Shown here: positions 1 through 5,759 of the stretch, piece by piece
How the letters are laid out: every line of letters begins with the position of its first letter
Numbering within the stretch: the stretch's first letter is position 1
Assembly (NCBI GenBank): GCA_937906495.1
Contig: CALCVT010000098.1
Span: 1 to 7,264, forward strand
DNA: 7,264 bases
Direction: 5' to 3'
Origin: an uncultured Prevotella sp.
GTDB taxonomy: Bacteria > Bacteroidota > Bacteroidia > Bacteroidales > Bacteroidaceae
Translations under genes and position numbers: made by a program
The notes under the pieces: generated by a model
Seen by the model: only the letters and a program-made list of their open reading frames with translations
Database searches by the model: none
Told to the model about the DNA's origin: nothing

Positions 1-36
1 TTTAGTAAAACAATCAATTGCCTTTTTAAAACGATG

Positions 37-67
37 CAAAGGTACGGACTTTTTCGTTCCTTGCAAA
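37..67 (-). promoter_or_regulatory. Bacteroidota-type promoter reading left out of the window
   Basis: On the minus strand TTTG (67 to 64) is followed after exactly 19 bases by TACCTTTG (44 to 37). This fits the Bacteroidota housekeeping consensus, TTTG at -33 and TAnnTTTG at -7. It points left, so it should drive a gene starting beyond position 1. It lies about 150 bases downstream of the acyltransferase stop codon, so that gene is probably a separate transcription unit. No clear hairpin-plus-T-tract terminator is visible between the two. Confidence 0.7.
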
Positions 68-216
68 TGTTTTGGGCTTTTTTTTCGACAGAATAGGTAG
101 AATTTAACAAAAGGAATCATTATCTTCGATGTATGGCATCTATAAATTACAAAATATCACATATAGTATCTTCTAACTATTATAGACTATCCTAGTAGCA
201 TAAACTACCACTCTGT

Positions 217-966
217 TTATTGGTCTGGATTCTTTTGATAGCCCTGATATTTCTCGGGAAGTTCACTCATTATAGTTTGATAAGCCTGTTCCATGGTTTG
301 CTTCACATCCTCGGGACTATGTGAGGTTGGATAAATAGGCTTATGAATGATGAGCCGCATAGAATGTCTATTAACAAAGTTGAGACCTGCCATACGAGTG
401 AGTACATCAAATGATCCATCTATCGTTACAGGGACCACTGGCAACTGCAAATCATCGGCCAATTGAAATGCTCCTTTTCGAAAGAGTCCCATATGGCCTG
501 TAAAAGTTCGCGAACCTTCGGGAAAAACTACGAGTGACGTACCACCCTGCAATGTTTGACGTGCACGATCGATAGTTTCTTTTATAGCTTTTGGACCTGA
601 TTTATCGACAAATATATGTCGAGCTTTTTCACAAGCATAACCTACAAGTGGCATACGGCGCAAGGCCTTCTTCATCATCCATTTAAAATTACGACCTAAG
701 TAGCCATATATTAAAAAGATGTCCATTGGTCCTTGATGATTGGCAACAAATACATAACTTTGACGTTTATCAAGGTTTTCGCGGCCTTCAACGTAAATTG
801 GAAGCAATAAAATGCGGCACACTATTTTTGACCAAATACGTCCGGGATAATATCCCCAAAAGTGAGCATTGAACAGACTGCCTATACTTGTTATAAGAGC
901 AGTCAATATTGTAGCTATTAAAATAATGGGAAAAGCTACAAATAACTGGTATAATCGATATAACAT
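217..966 (-). CDS. plsC: 1-acyl-sn-glycerol-3-phosphate acyltransferase (PlsC/LPLAT family)
   Basis: Predicted to transfer an acyl chain to lysophosphatidic acid, giving phosphatidic acid for phospholipid synthesis, at the inner face of the cytoplasmic membrane. The 249-residue protein starts with a hydrophobic membrane segment (about residues 8-30). It carries the catalytic HX4D motif in NHQGPMD (His77, Asp82), the glycerophosphate-binding block FPEGSRT (148-154), a KGAF block (164-167) and PVVPV (176-180). These are in the usual order and spacing, and the length is normal for the family. I start at ATG 966; the frame can be extended 9 bases to a TTG at 975, but neither start has a Shine-Dalgarno. 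It is the last gene of a three-gene minus-strand group, with 56 bases between the pyrC stop and this start. Family assignment is secure. Acyl-donor and substrate specificity (lysophosphatidate versus another lysolipid, such as an ornithine-lipid precursor) cannot be read from sequence. Confidence 0.92.
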   Translation of the reverse strand: MLYRLYQLFVAFPIILIATILTALITSIGSLFNAHFWGYYPGRIWSKIVCRILLLPIYVEGRENLDKRQSYVFVANHQGPMDIFLIYGYLGRNFKWMMKKALRRMPLVGYACEKARHIFVDKSGPKAIKETIDRARQTLQGGTSLVVFPEGSRTFTGHMGLFRKGAFQLADDLQLPVVPVTIDGSFDVLTRMAGLNFVNRHSMRLIIHKPIYPTSHSPEDVKQTMEQAYQTIMSELPEKYQGYQKNPDQ

Positions 967-1022
967 GATTAGCAAAAGGATGCGGGTTGACTTATTTCCA
1001 AGTTAAAACTATAAACAACAAT

Positions 1023-2363
1023 TTAGCGGTTGTAACATATAGCACGACCCCGATACTTCTCGTCAGTAACATGACCACGGTTATAAATGGGAAATCCGTT
1101 GCAAAAGGTACGTTCAACACGCCAACGGAAGGTATGTCCTTCTAGAGGACTCCAATTACATTTGCTCTGTATGCGATTTGGAGTTAGTGTCCATGGTACA
1201 TTGGGACGCACCATAACGATATCGGCCATATACCCCTCACGCAGATAGCCACGATTTTCAACTTGGAAAAGTTCCGCAGGATTATGACACATCAATTGTA
1301 CCAAACGTTCCAAATCCAATACCCCCTGATCAACTAATTCAAGCATGGATATCAAACCAAACTGAATAATAGGCATACCCGAAGCTGCCTTGACACAGCC
1401 CCCAATCTTGTCTGTTAATTTGTGCGGTGCATGATCTGTACCTATAGTACGTATTCGTCCGTCGGTCAAAGCAGCCTGAAGAGCTGCGCGGTCGGATGAT
1501 GTTTTTATTGCTGGATTTACCTTAATGCGCGTGCCTAAGCGACTATAATCATCATCACAAAAGATAAGATGCCCTATACAAGCCTCAGCCGTTATACGCT
1601 GATGATTTGACTCGAATAGCTCCAATTCACGAGCTGTAGAGATATGAGCTACATGCAAGCGAGCGCCGGTTTCGTGCGCCAAACGTACGGCTTGCTCAGT
1701 AGAGCGATAACAAACCTCAGCACTACGAATTTCAGCATGATGGCAAACATCTGGGTCAAGACCATAAGTTGCTTGAGCAGACCGGATATTTTGGGCTATA
1801 AGATTTGAATCTTCGCAATGAGCCATAATAGGAATACGAGCATGTTCAAAAACAGCCAGCAAAGAGTCTTCATCATTAACCAGCATATTACCGGTGGATG
1901 CTCCCATAAAAAGTTTTATTCCTGCAACCTTTCGCGGATTAATACTGTCTAGTTCATGGGCATTAGTTGCGGTCGCTCCTAAAAAGAAGCCATAGTTTAC
2001 TACACATTTAGCCGCAGCAATGCGTCCTTTTTCGGCAATTGCCTCCTTGGTTGTAGTTTGAGGTAGGCAGTTGGGCATATCGAAAATAGTAGTTACACCA
2101 CCTGCAGCAGCGGCACGACTTTCGGAACAAAAATCGCCTTTGCTGATAAGTCCTGGATCACGAAAATGAACGTGATCATCGATAACTCCGGGCAATACAA
2201 AGCAACCTGTACCATCAATTATCTCGTCAACCGGTATAGAAGCTTCGGCATCATATCCCTCTATAATTTCGCCAATACGGTCGTCCTCAATAATCAAGGT
2301 ACCTACAAAACGGCGACCTTCGTTGACAATCGTAGCGTTTTTGATTTGAATACGAAAATGCAT
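1023..2363 (-). CDS. pyrC: Dihydroorotase, class I amidohydrolase type
   Basis: Cyclises N-carbamoyl-L-aspartate to dihydroorotate, the third step of de novo pyrimidine synthesis, in the cytoplasm. The 446-residue protein shows the complete metal site of the amidohydrolase fold. The HxH of DHVHFRDPG is His64/His66, the lysine expected to be carboxylated is Lys150 in GIKLFMGAS, His182 is in AHCED, His240 in HVAHIST, and Asp310 in GTDHAPH. The DPG after the HxH motif and the GTDHAPH block separate it from most hydantoinases and allantoinases. The start is ATG 2363 with no Shine-Dalgarno, normal for this phylum. It lies 66 bases after the glycosyltransferase stop and ahead of plsC in the same direction, so co-transcription is likely. 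No break or missing catalytic residue is seen. An inactive, aspartate transcarbamoylase-associated pseudo-dihydroorotase is ruled out by the intact ligands. Confidence 0.95.
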   Translation of the reverse strand: MHFRIQIKNATIVNEGRRFVGTLIIEDDRIGEIIEGYDAEASIPVDEIIDGTGCFVLPGVIDDHVHFRDPGLISKGDFCSESRAAAAGGVTTIFDMPNCLPQTTTKEAIAEKGRIAAAKCVVNYGFFLGATATNAHELDSINPRKVAGIKLFMGASTGNMLVNDEDSLLAVFEHARIPIMAHCEDSNLIAQNIRSAQATYGLDPDVCHHAEIRSAEVCYRSTEQAVRLAHETGARLHVAHISTARELELFESNHQRITAEACIGHLIFCDDDYSRLGTRIKVNPAIKTSSDRAALQAALTDGRIRTIGTDHAPHKLTDKIGGCVKAASGMPIIQFGLISMLELVDQGVLDLERLVQLMCHNPAELFQVENRGYLREGYMADIVMVRPNVPWTLTPNRIQSKCNWSPLEGHTFRWRVERTFCNGFPIYNRGHVTDEKYRGRAICYNR

Positions 2364-2429
2364 AGCTATATAATATAGGAGTAGTAAAAGGGTAAATAGA
2401 TAAGAACTACGAACTCTATGTAGTGGAAT

Positions 2430-3179
2430 TTATTTACGAGGTTTAATTTTTCCGGTTATTGAGGCCCAGCGTAATCGCATAACCCCAAAGAAAGCCTCGC
2501 TAAAAATGCCACCGCTCATCTTACTTGTACCTAGACGGCGATTTACAAAAATAACCGGAACCTCTTTAATTTTAAATCCGAGTTTATACGCTGTAAATTT
2601 CATTTCAATCTGAAAGGCATAACCTTTAAAACGAATTGCGTCCAAGTCAATTGTTTGAAGCACTCGGCTACGATAGCACTTGAACCCAGCAGTAGTGTCA
2701 TGAATGGGCACACCTGTTACGAAGCGTACATACTTTGAAGCATAATAGCTCATTAGCACACGTCCCATTGGCCAATTGACAACATTTACCCCACTTACGT
2801 AACGTGAGCCGATGGCAACATCGTAGCCCTCGCAGGCGCAAGCACTATAGAGTCTTGGCAAATCCTTTGGATCATGACTAAAATCTGCATCCATCTCGAA
2901 TACATATTCATACCCATGCTCTATTGCCCACTTAAATCCCGCTATATAAGCAGTACCAAGTCCTAATTTTCCTTGACGCTCAACCAAATGCAGTTCATAT
3001 TTAAATTCTTCTGCCATCAAGCGTTTAACTATTGATGCCGTGCCGTCTGGTGAACCATCATCAATTACAAGTATATGAAATGCATGTTCTTTCAGTCCCA
3101 AAACGGCTCGGATAATACTCTCAATATTCTCCTTCTCGTTATAGGTAGGTATTATTACAATGCTGTCGCTCTTTTCCAT
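2430..3179 (-). CDS. Polyprenol monophosphomannose synthase-like glycosyltransferase (GT2, DPM1 family)
   Basis: Predicted to move a sugar, classically mannose from GDP-mannose, onto a polyprenyl phosphate at the cytoplasmic face of the membrane. The product would be a lipid-linked donor for sugar transfer outside the membrane. The 249-residue protein is one GT2 domain: PTYNE (11-15) and DDGSPDGT (40-47) for nucleotide binding, DADFSHDP (97-104) with the metal-binding DxD, DTTAGFKCYR (161-170), GYAFQIEM (186-193) and RLGTSKMSGG (215-224). These blocks are typical of dolichyl-phosphate-mannose synthases. There is no C-terminal membrane anchor, as in the short DPM1 form. It is the first gene of the minus-strand group and sits behind one arm of the divergent promoter at 3209-3247, with about 30 bases between the -7 box and ATG 3179. 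Family is secure. The donor sugar (mannose versus glucose or another) is not proven. Confidence 0.88.
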   Translation of the reverse strand: MEKSDSIVIIPTYNEKENIESIIRAVLGLKEHAFHILVIDDGSPDGTASIVKRLMAEEFKYELHLVERQGKLGLGTAYIAGFKWAIEHGYEYVFEMDADFSHDPKDLPRLYSACACEGYDVAIGSRYVSGVNVVNWPMGRVLMSYYASKYVRFVTGVPIHDTTAGFKCYRSRVLQTIDLDAIRFKGYAFQIEMKFTAYKLGFKIKEVPVIFVNRRLGTSKMSGGIFSEAFFGVMRLRWASITGKIKPRK

Positions 3180-3209
3180 TTGAACATTTGTTTAGAATTT
3201 TCTTTTCTG

Positions 3210-3217
3210 CAAAAGTA
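3210..3217 (-). promoter_or_regulatory. -7 box of the leftward promoter for the glycosyltransferase-pyrC-plsC group
   Basis: The minus strand reads TACTTTTG, a full match to TAnnTTTG, about 30 bases upstream of the glycosyltransferase ATG. A TTTG at -33 with 19-base spacing is absent; the nearest TTG (3234 to 3232, minus strand) is only 14 bases away. The box forms one arm of the inverted repeat with the opposing -7 box. Confidence 0.6.
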
Positions 3218-3238
3218 AACAATTTGCCCGACAATGCT

Positions 3239-3246
3239 TACTTTTG
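3239..3246 (+). promoter_or_regulatory. -7 box of the rightward promoter for the DUF4369/thioredoxin gene
   Basis: TACTTTTG is a full match to TAnnTTTG and lies 31 bases upstream of ATG 3278, leaving a short leader. No well-spaced TTTG at -33 is present; the nearest TTTG (3223-3226) is only 12 bases away. The region where a -33 box should sit (about 3216-3219) overlaps the opposing leftward -7 box, so the two promoters share DNA. Confidence 0.6.
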
Positions 3247-3277
3247 CGCCATAACTTCTTATGAAAATACTTAGATT

Positions 3278-3889
3278 ATGCAAAACAAGAATTTAGCTAT
3301 AGCTGCTTTATCGCTTGCAGCAATGCCTATGATGGCTCAAAGTTATCAAATAAAGGGCATCGCTCCTAAAGGAGCAAAGATGGTTTATCTACAAAAAATC
3401 GAAAGCCGAACCATTGATAGCGTGGCCGTATTAAATAATGGCAACTTCAGTTTTTCTGGAACTGCTCAAAATAAAGTCTTTGCCTATGTTACGACTAAAG
3501 GCGAAGAAACTGTTCCAGTTATACTTGATGGAAATATAAATGTAGACTTGAAACTCGGAAAAGTAAGTGGCACGCCTGAGAACGATGCTCTCAATATCTG
3601 GAATGAACAAATTTTGGCAATACAGAAACAAATAGCTGAACTTTTTGCAGAAGAGGCTGTTTACCGCAAAAAGGGTGAAATGTTGCCGACCGAAGTTGAG
3701 GAACGTCTAAATCATAGCTATCAGGATAAAATGAACAAAATGTTAGGCCTTATTACTCAATGTTGCAAAAGCAACCACCAACATAAGTTTCCTGCTTTCT
3801 TTCTCTCTGCTGCAGCTACACAAATGGATAAAGCTGAATTTATACGACTTGCAGAAGAGGGGAATCCAGTCTACATGAATACCCCCTAA
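3278..3889 (+). CDS. N-terminal part of a split secreted DUF4369/thioredoxin-like protein
   Basis: This 203-residue frame encodes an exported protein. Residues 1-20 are a signal peptide: Lys near the start, a hydrophobic Ala/Leu/Met core, and a likely signal peptidase I cut after Ala20 (MMA|QS). Residues about 22-100 resemble the DUF4369 beta-rich domain found at the front of Bacteroidota TlpA-like thioredoxins. A charged helical stretch, about 105-165, follows. The family normally continues without a break into a thioredoxin domain of about 150 residues. Here the frame stops at TAA 3887-3889, straight after a run of five C, and the thioredoxin part lies in the -1 frame beginning at ATG 3889. 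Adding one C would give one protein of about 358 residues, the usual family size. This is therefore probably half of one gene, split by a real or sequencing deletion, rather than a complete gene. The substrate of the family is unknown. Confidence 0.8.
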   Translation: MQNKNLAIAALSLAAMPMMAQSYQIKGIAPKGAKMVYLQKIESRTIDSVAVLNNGNFSFSGTAQNKVFAYVTTKGEETVPVILDGNINVDLKLGKVSGTPENDALNIWNEQILAIQKQIAELFAEEAVYRKKGEMLPTEVEERLNHSYQDKMNKMLGLITQCCKSNHQHKFPAFFLSAAATQMDKAEFIRLAEEGNPVYMNTP

Positions 3890-3891
3890 TG
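3884..3891 (+). other. Frame junction: C-run, stop and restart (CCCTAATG)
   Basis: The first frame reads ACC CCC TAA, and the second begins with ATG at 3889, sharing the last A of the stop. The five C (3882-3886) directly precede the stop. A missing C explains the split. Alternatively, a proline tRNA on CCC (3884-3886) could slip back one base onto an identical CCC (3883-3885) and read CTA ATG, joining the two frames. The TAATG overlap would also allow a terminating ribosome to restart. Confidence 0.75.
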
Positions 3892-4353
3892 GAACGTAGT
3901 AAAAAAACTATTAAAGGATGGAAACGTCAACTTCCGGGAGTTGATTTTACAGATATGACTCTGAAAGATCCTGATGGAAATACGCATAATCTTGCTGATT
4001 ATATTGGTAAGGGCAAATACGTATTGATTGACTTTTGGGCTTCATGGTGCGGTCCCTGTCGCAAAGAAATGCCCAACGTAAAAGTTCTCTACGAAAAATA
4101 TAAAGACAAGGGATTTGATATAGTCGGATTATCACTCGACAATGATAAACAAGCTTGGACTGGAGCCATAAGACAAATGGACCTCAAATGGCATCACTTG
4201 TCAGACTTAAAGGGATGGCAAAGCGTAGCTGCTGATACTTATGGCATAAATTCTATTCCAGCAACCCTGCTAATAGGTCCAAATGGTAAAGTAATTGCAG
4301 GAGGGCTATCAATCAAAGAATTAGATGATAAATTAAGCAAACTACTCAAATAA
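3889..4353 (+). CDS. C-terminal part of the split protein: TlpA/AhpC-type thioredoxin domain
   Basis: The 154-residue frame is a complete thioredoxin-fold domain of the TlpA/ResA kind, a thiol-disulfide oxidoreductase. The active site WCGPC is at residues 53-57, after the strand YVLIDFWAS. The cis-proline is in IPAT (Pro124) and the C-terminal strand follows in GPNGKVIAG. The redoxin insert around residues 80-115 is present. The frame has no signal peptide of its own, which makes no sense for a family that works in the periplasm. The first residues (MERSKK, then the IKGWKRQLPG block) read like the normal linker between DUF4369 and the thioredoxin domain. Export therefore requires fusion to the upstream frame. 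If translated from ATG 3889 alone, the product would stay in the cytoplasm. No Shine-Dalgarno precedes this ATG, so translation would depend on coupling through the TAATG overlap. Confidence 0.85.
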   Translation: MERSKKTIKGWKRQLPGVDFTDMTLKDPDGNTHNLADYIGKGKYVLIDFWASWCGPCRKEMPNVKVLYEKYKDKGFDIVGLSLDNDKQAWTGAIRQMDLKWHHLSDLKGWQSVAADTYGINSIPATLLIGPNGKVIAGGLSIKELDDKLSKLLK

Positions 4354-4383
4354 AACAATCATTACAAACATATATTTAGTTAA

Positions 4384-4420
4384 AGAGCCCGGGAGTACAG
4401 AGTCTGGGCTCTCATTTTTA
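4384..4420 (+). terminator. Rho-independent terminator after the thioredoxin gene
   Basis: AGAGCCC (4384-4390) pairs perfectly with GGGCTCT (4406-4412). The stem can grow by a G-T and a G-C pair over an 11-base loop, and ATTTTTA follows. It sits 30 bases past the stop codon at 4353 and separates the thioredoxin unit from the NigD-sigma-barrel genes. Confidence 0.85.
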
Positions 4421-4495
4421 GCCCGACTTCGTGCAAGGATTGGCCATATATTGTATTTATAGAGCAGAAACTAATTTATTCAAAATCCCAAACCT

Positions 4496-5161
4496 ATGAA
4501 AAGATTTTTTCCGCTTGTGGCCTTTATCGCTATGCTACTAACTTTGACAGCTTGCATCGACGACAACAACAATGACTACTACAATGTAGGCATGGGCACC
4601 CTACAAAAAAACAATCGACAGTATAACATTGTTTTTGACGGAGATAAAAGTGCTTATGCTATTCCTGACAGTACATTGATTGCATACCGCAACCTTCGCA
4701 AACCTGGCCAACGAGTTATTGCCATGTATAATATTATTAGCGAAGGAAGAGGTGAAAATCAACGTGCTATTAGCTTGCGTGATATCTTCGAAGTATTAAC
4801 CAAAGGATTTGTTCCAGCTCCAACTGACGAAGCTGCCAGCAAAGCTCTTGGACAAGATATTACAAGTGTCAGCGAGGCATGGATTGCCGGTGGATGTATT
4901 AACATAAAATTTAGTGTTCCTACTTGCAGCTACACCGTCAAGCCCCATTTAATCAATGCTTATGATACTGGTCTGAATGATAGCGATGGTAATCGCATTA
5001 TTGAATTTCGACATCACCTTAATGGTAACAGCCCTCAATACTGGAGTGCCTATAGCTATGCCTCGTTCATGCTGCCTAAAGATGAAAGCAATCCCAAAAG
5101 CTATGTATTGCGCTTTCAATACAGCCAAAACGAGAAACGCGTGATAAACGTAGAAAACTAA
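4496..5161 (+). CDS. NigD-like lipoprotein
   Basis: A 221-residue predicted lipoprotein of the NigD-like family, which is common in Bacteroidota and of unknown biochemical function. Residues 1-19 form a lipoprotein signal (MKRFF, then a hydrophobic core) ending in the lipobox LTAC with Cys20. The next residues, IDDNNND, are acidic, like the export signals that send Bacteroidota lipoproteins to the cell surface. The N-terminal region (about 30-85) resembles the small beta-barrel NigD_N domain, including GQRVIAMYNI (71-80). The C-terminal part resembles the NigD beta-sandwich, with AWIAGGCINIKF (128-139) and IEFRHHLNGN (169-178). Cys134 and Cys144 could form a disulfide. It starts at ATG 4496 without a Shine-Dalgarno and lies 52 bases before the sigma factor gene, probably in one operon. 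As I recall, NigD1 of B. thetaiotaomicron is controlled by the Dma1/Das1 sigma system and affects vesicle release, so a similar role here is inferred. Confidence 0.85.
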   Translation: MKRFFPLVAFIAMLLTLTACIDDNNNDYYNVGMGTLQKNNRQYNIVFDGDKSAYAIPDSTLIAYRNLRKPGQRVIAMYNIISEGRGENQRAISLRDIFEVLTKGFVPAPTDEAASKALGQDITSVSEAWIAGGCINIKFSVPTCSYTVKPHLINAYDTGLNDSDGNRIIEFRHHLNGNSPQYWSAYSYASFMLPKDESNPKSYVLRFQYSQNEKRVINVEN

Positions 5162-5202
5162 TAAATGAACTCTTAACTTATAGTACCGGCTTCATAATAA
5201 CC

Positions 5203-5208
5203 GGGAAG
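5203..5208 (+). promoter_or_regulatory. Shine-Dalgarno-like site that decides the sigma factor start
   Basis: GGGAAG ends five bases before ATG 5214, good spacing for a ribosome binding site. The alternative in-frame GTG at 5208 would overlap it. This favours ATG 5214. It is the only reasonable Shine-Dalgarno-like site noticed upstream of a gene start in the window. Confidence 0.5.
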
Positions 5209-5213
5209 TGAAT

Positions 5214-5759
5214 ATGACTGAATTAGAACTATCTGAAGGACTGAAGCAAGGCGATAACTATGCACGCAAAGAGCTATACGAGCACTTTGCAGGTAGCATG
5301 TTGTCGCTTTGCCGACGTTATACAGACTGTCAAGATGAAGCAGAAGACTTACTTCACGATGGATTCATTCAGGTTTTTGAAGTTATAGATAAATTCACTT
5401 ACCGAGGAGAAGGCTCATTGGGGGCCTGGCTACGAAGGGTTTTTACAAATTTCGTACTATCATGGCTTGACAAGAAAAAGAAACTTGAAGTAGAAGATTT
5501 TGAAACACTTCCTGACCGAAGCGATGAAGATGAATATACGCCACCAGACATCAGTGCTGATACTATATTAAAGCTAATAGCCGAACTGCCCCCGGGTTAC
5601 CGTACTGTACTGAACCTTTTCTTAATTGAAGGATGGAGTCACTCCGAGATTGCAAAACGCTTACATATTAAAGAAAGCACATCTGCATCGCAGTATTTAC
5701 GCGCAAAAAAATTATTAAAAGAGAAAATAACACTATACCTCAATACACACGATTTATGA
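5214..5759 (+). CDS. ECF (sigma-70 family) RNA polymerase sigma factor
   Basis: A 181-residue extracytoplasmic-function sigma factor that would redirect RNA polymerase to a small set of promoters. Region 2 spans about residues 20-88, with core-binding and -10 recognition parts including DEAEDLLHDGF (41-51), FTYRGEGSLGAWL (61-73) and the basic DKKKK (86-90). An acidic linker (about 92-113, rich in Asp/Glu) follows. Region 4 spans about 117-175: LPPGYRTVLNLFLIEGWSH, then the helix-turn-helix SEIAKRLHIKESTSASQYL. These features fit the Bacteroidota ECF group that pairs with membrane-spanning beta-barrel anti-sigma proteins (ECF21, from memory). The start is ATG 5214 because GGGAAG sits just before it; GTG 5208 would add two residues. 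The stop overlaps the next gene's start as ATGA, so the two are translationally coupled, as expected for a sigma/anti-sigma pair. No separate classical anti-sigma gene is present. Confidence 0.95.
   Translation: MTELELSEGLKQGDNYARKELYEHFAGSMLSLCRRYTDCQDEAEDLLHDGFIQVFEVIDKFTYRGEGSLGAWLRRVFTNFVLSWLDKKKKLEVEDFETLPDRSDEDEYTPPDISADTILKLIAELPPGYRTVLNLFLIEGWSHSEIAKRLHIKESTSASQYLRAKKLLKEKITLYLNTHDL

Noticed and set aside
140..205. Possible weak hairpins after plsC on the minus strand (e.g. GTAG pairing with CTAC)
   Set aside because: Stems of four to five bases and no T-tract on the minus strand; not enough for a terminator call.
2166..2378. Plus-strand open frame of 70 codons opposite pyrC
   Set aside because: Lies antisense inside the intact, well-conserved dihydroorotase gene and shows no recognisable domain.
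3261..3296. Short upstream frame starting at ATG 3261 (11 codons) that overlaps the start of the DUF4369 gene
   Set aside because: No ribosome binding site and no leader-peptide pattern; the out-of-frame overlap is easily explained by chance in AT-rich leader DNA.
5186..5208. Possible small hairpin (CCGG with CCGG, or CTTC with GAAG) covering the sigma factor ribosome binding site
   Set aside because: Only four or five base pairs with an 11-base loop. The two pairings are mutually exclusive and too weak to call a regulatory structure.
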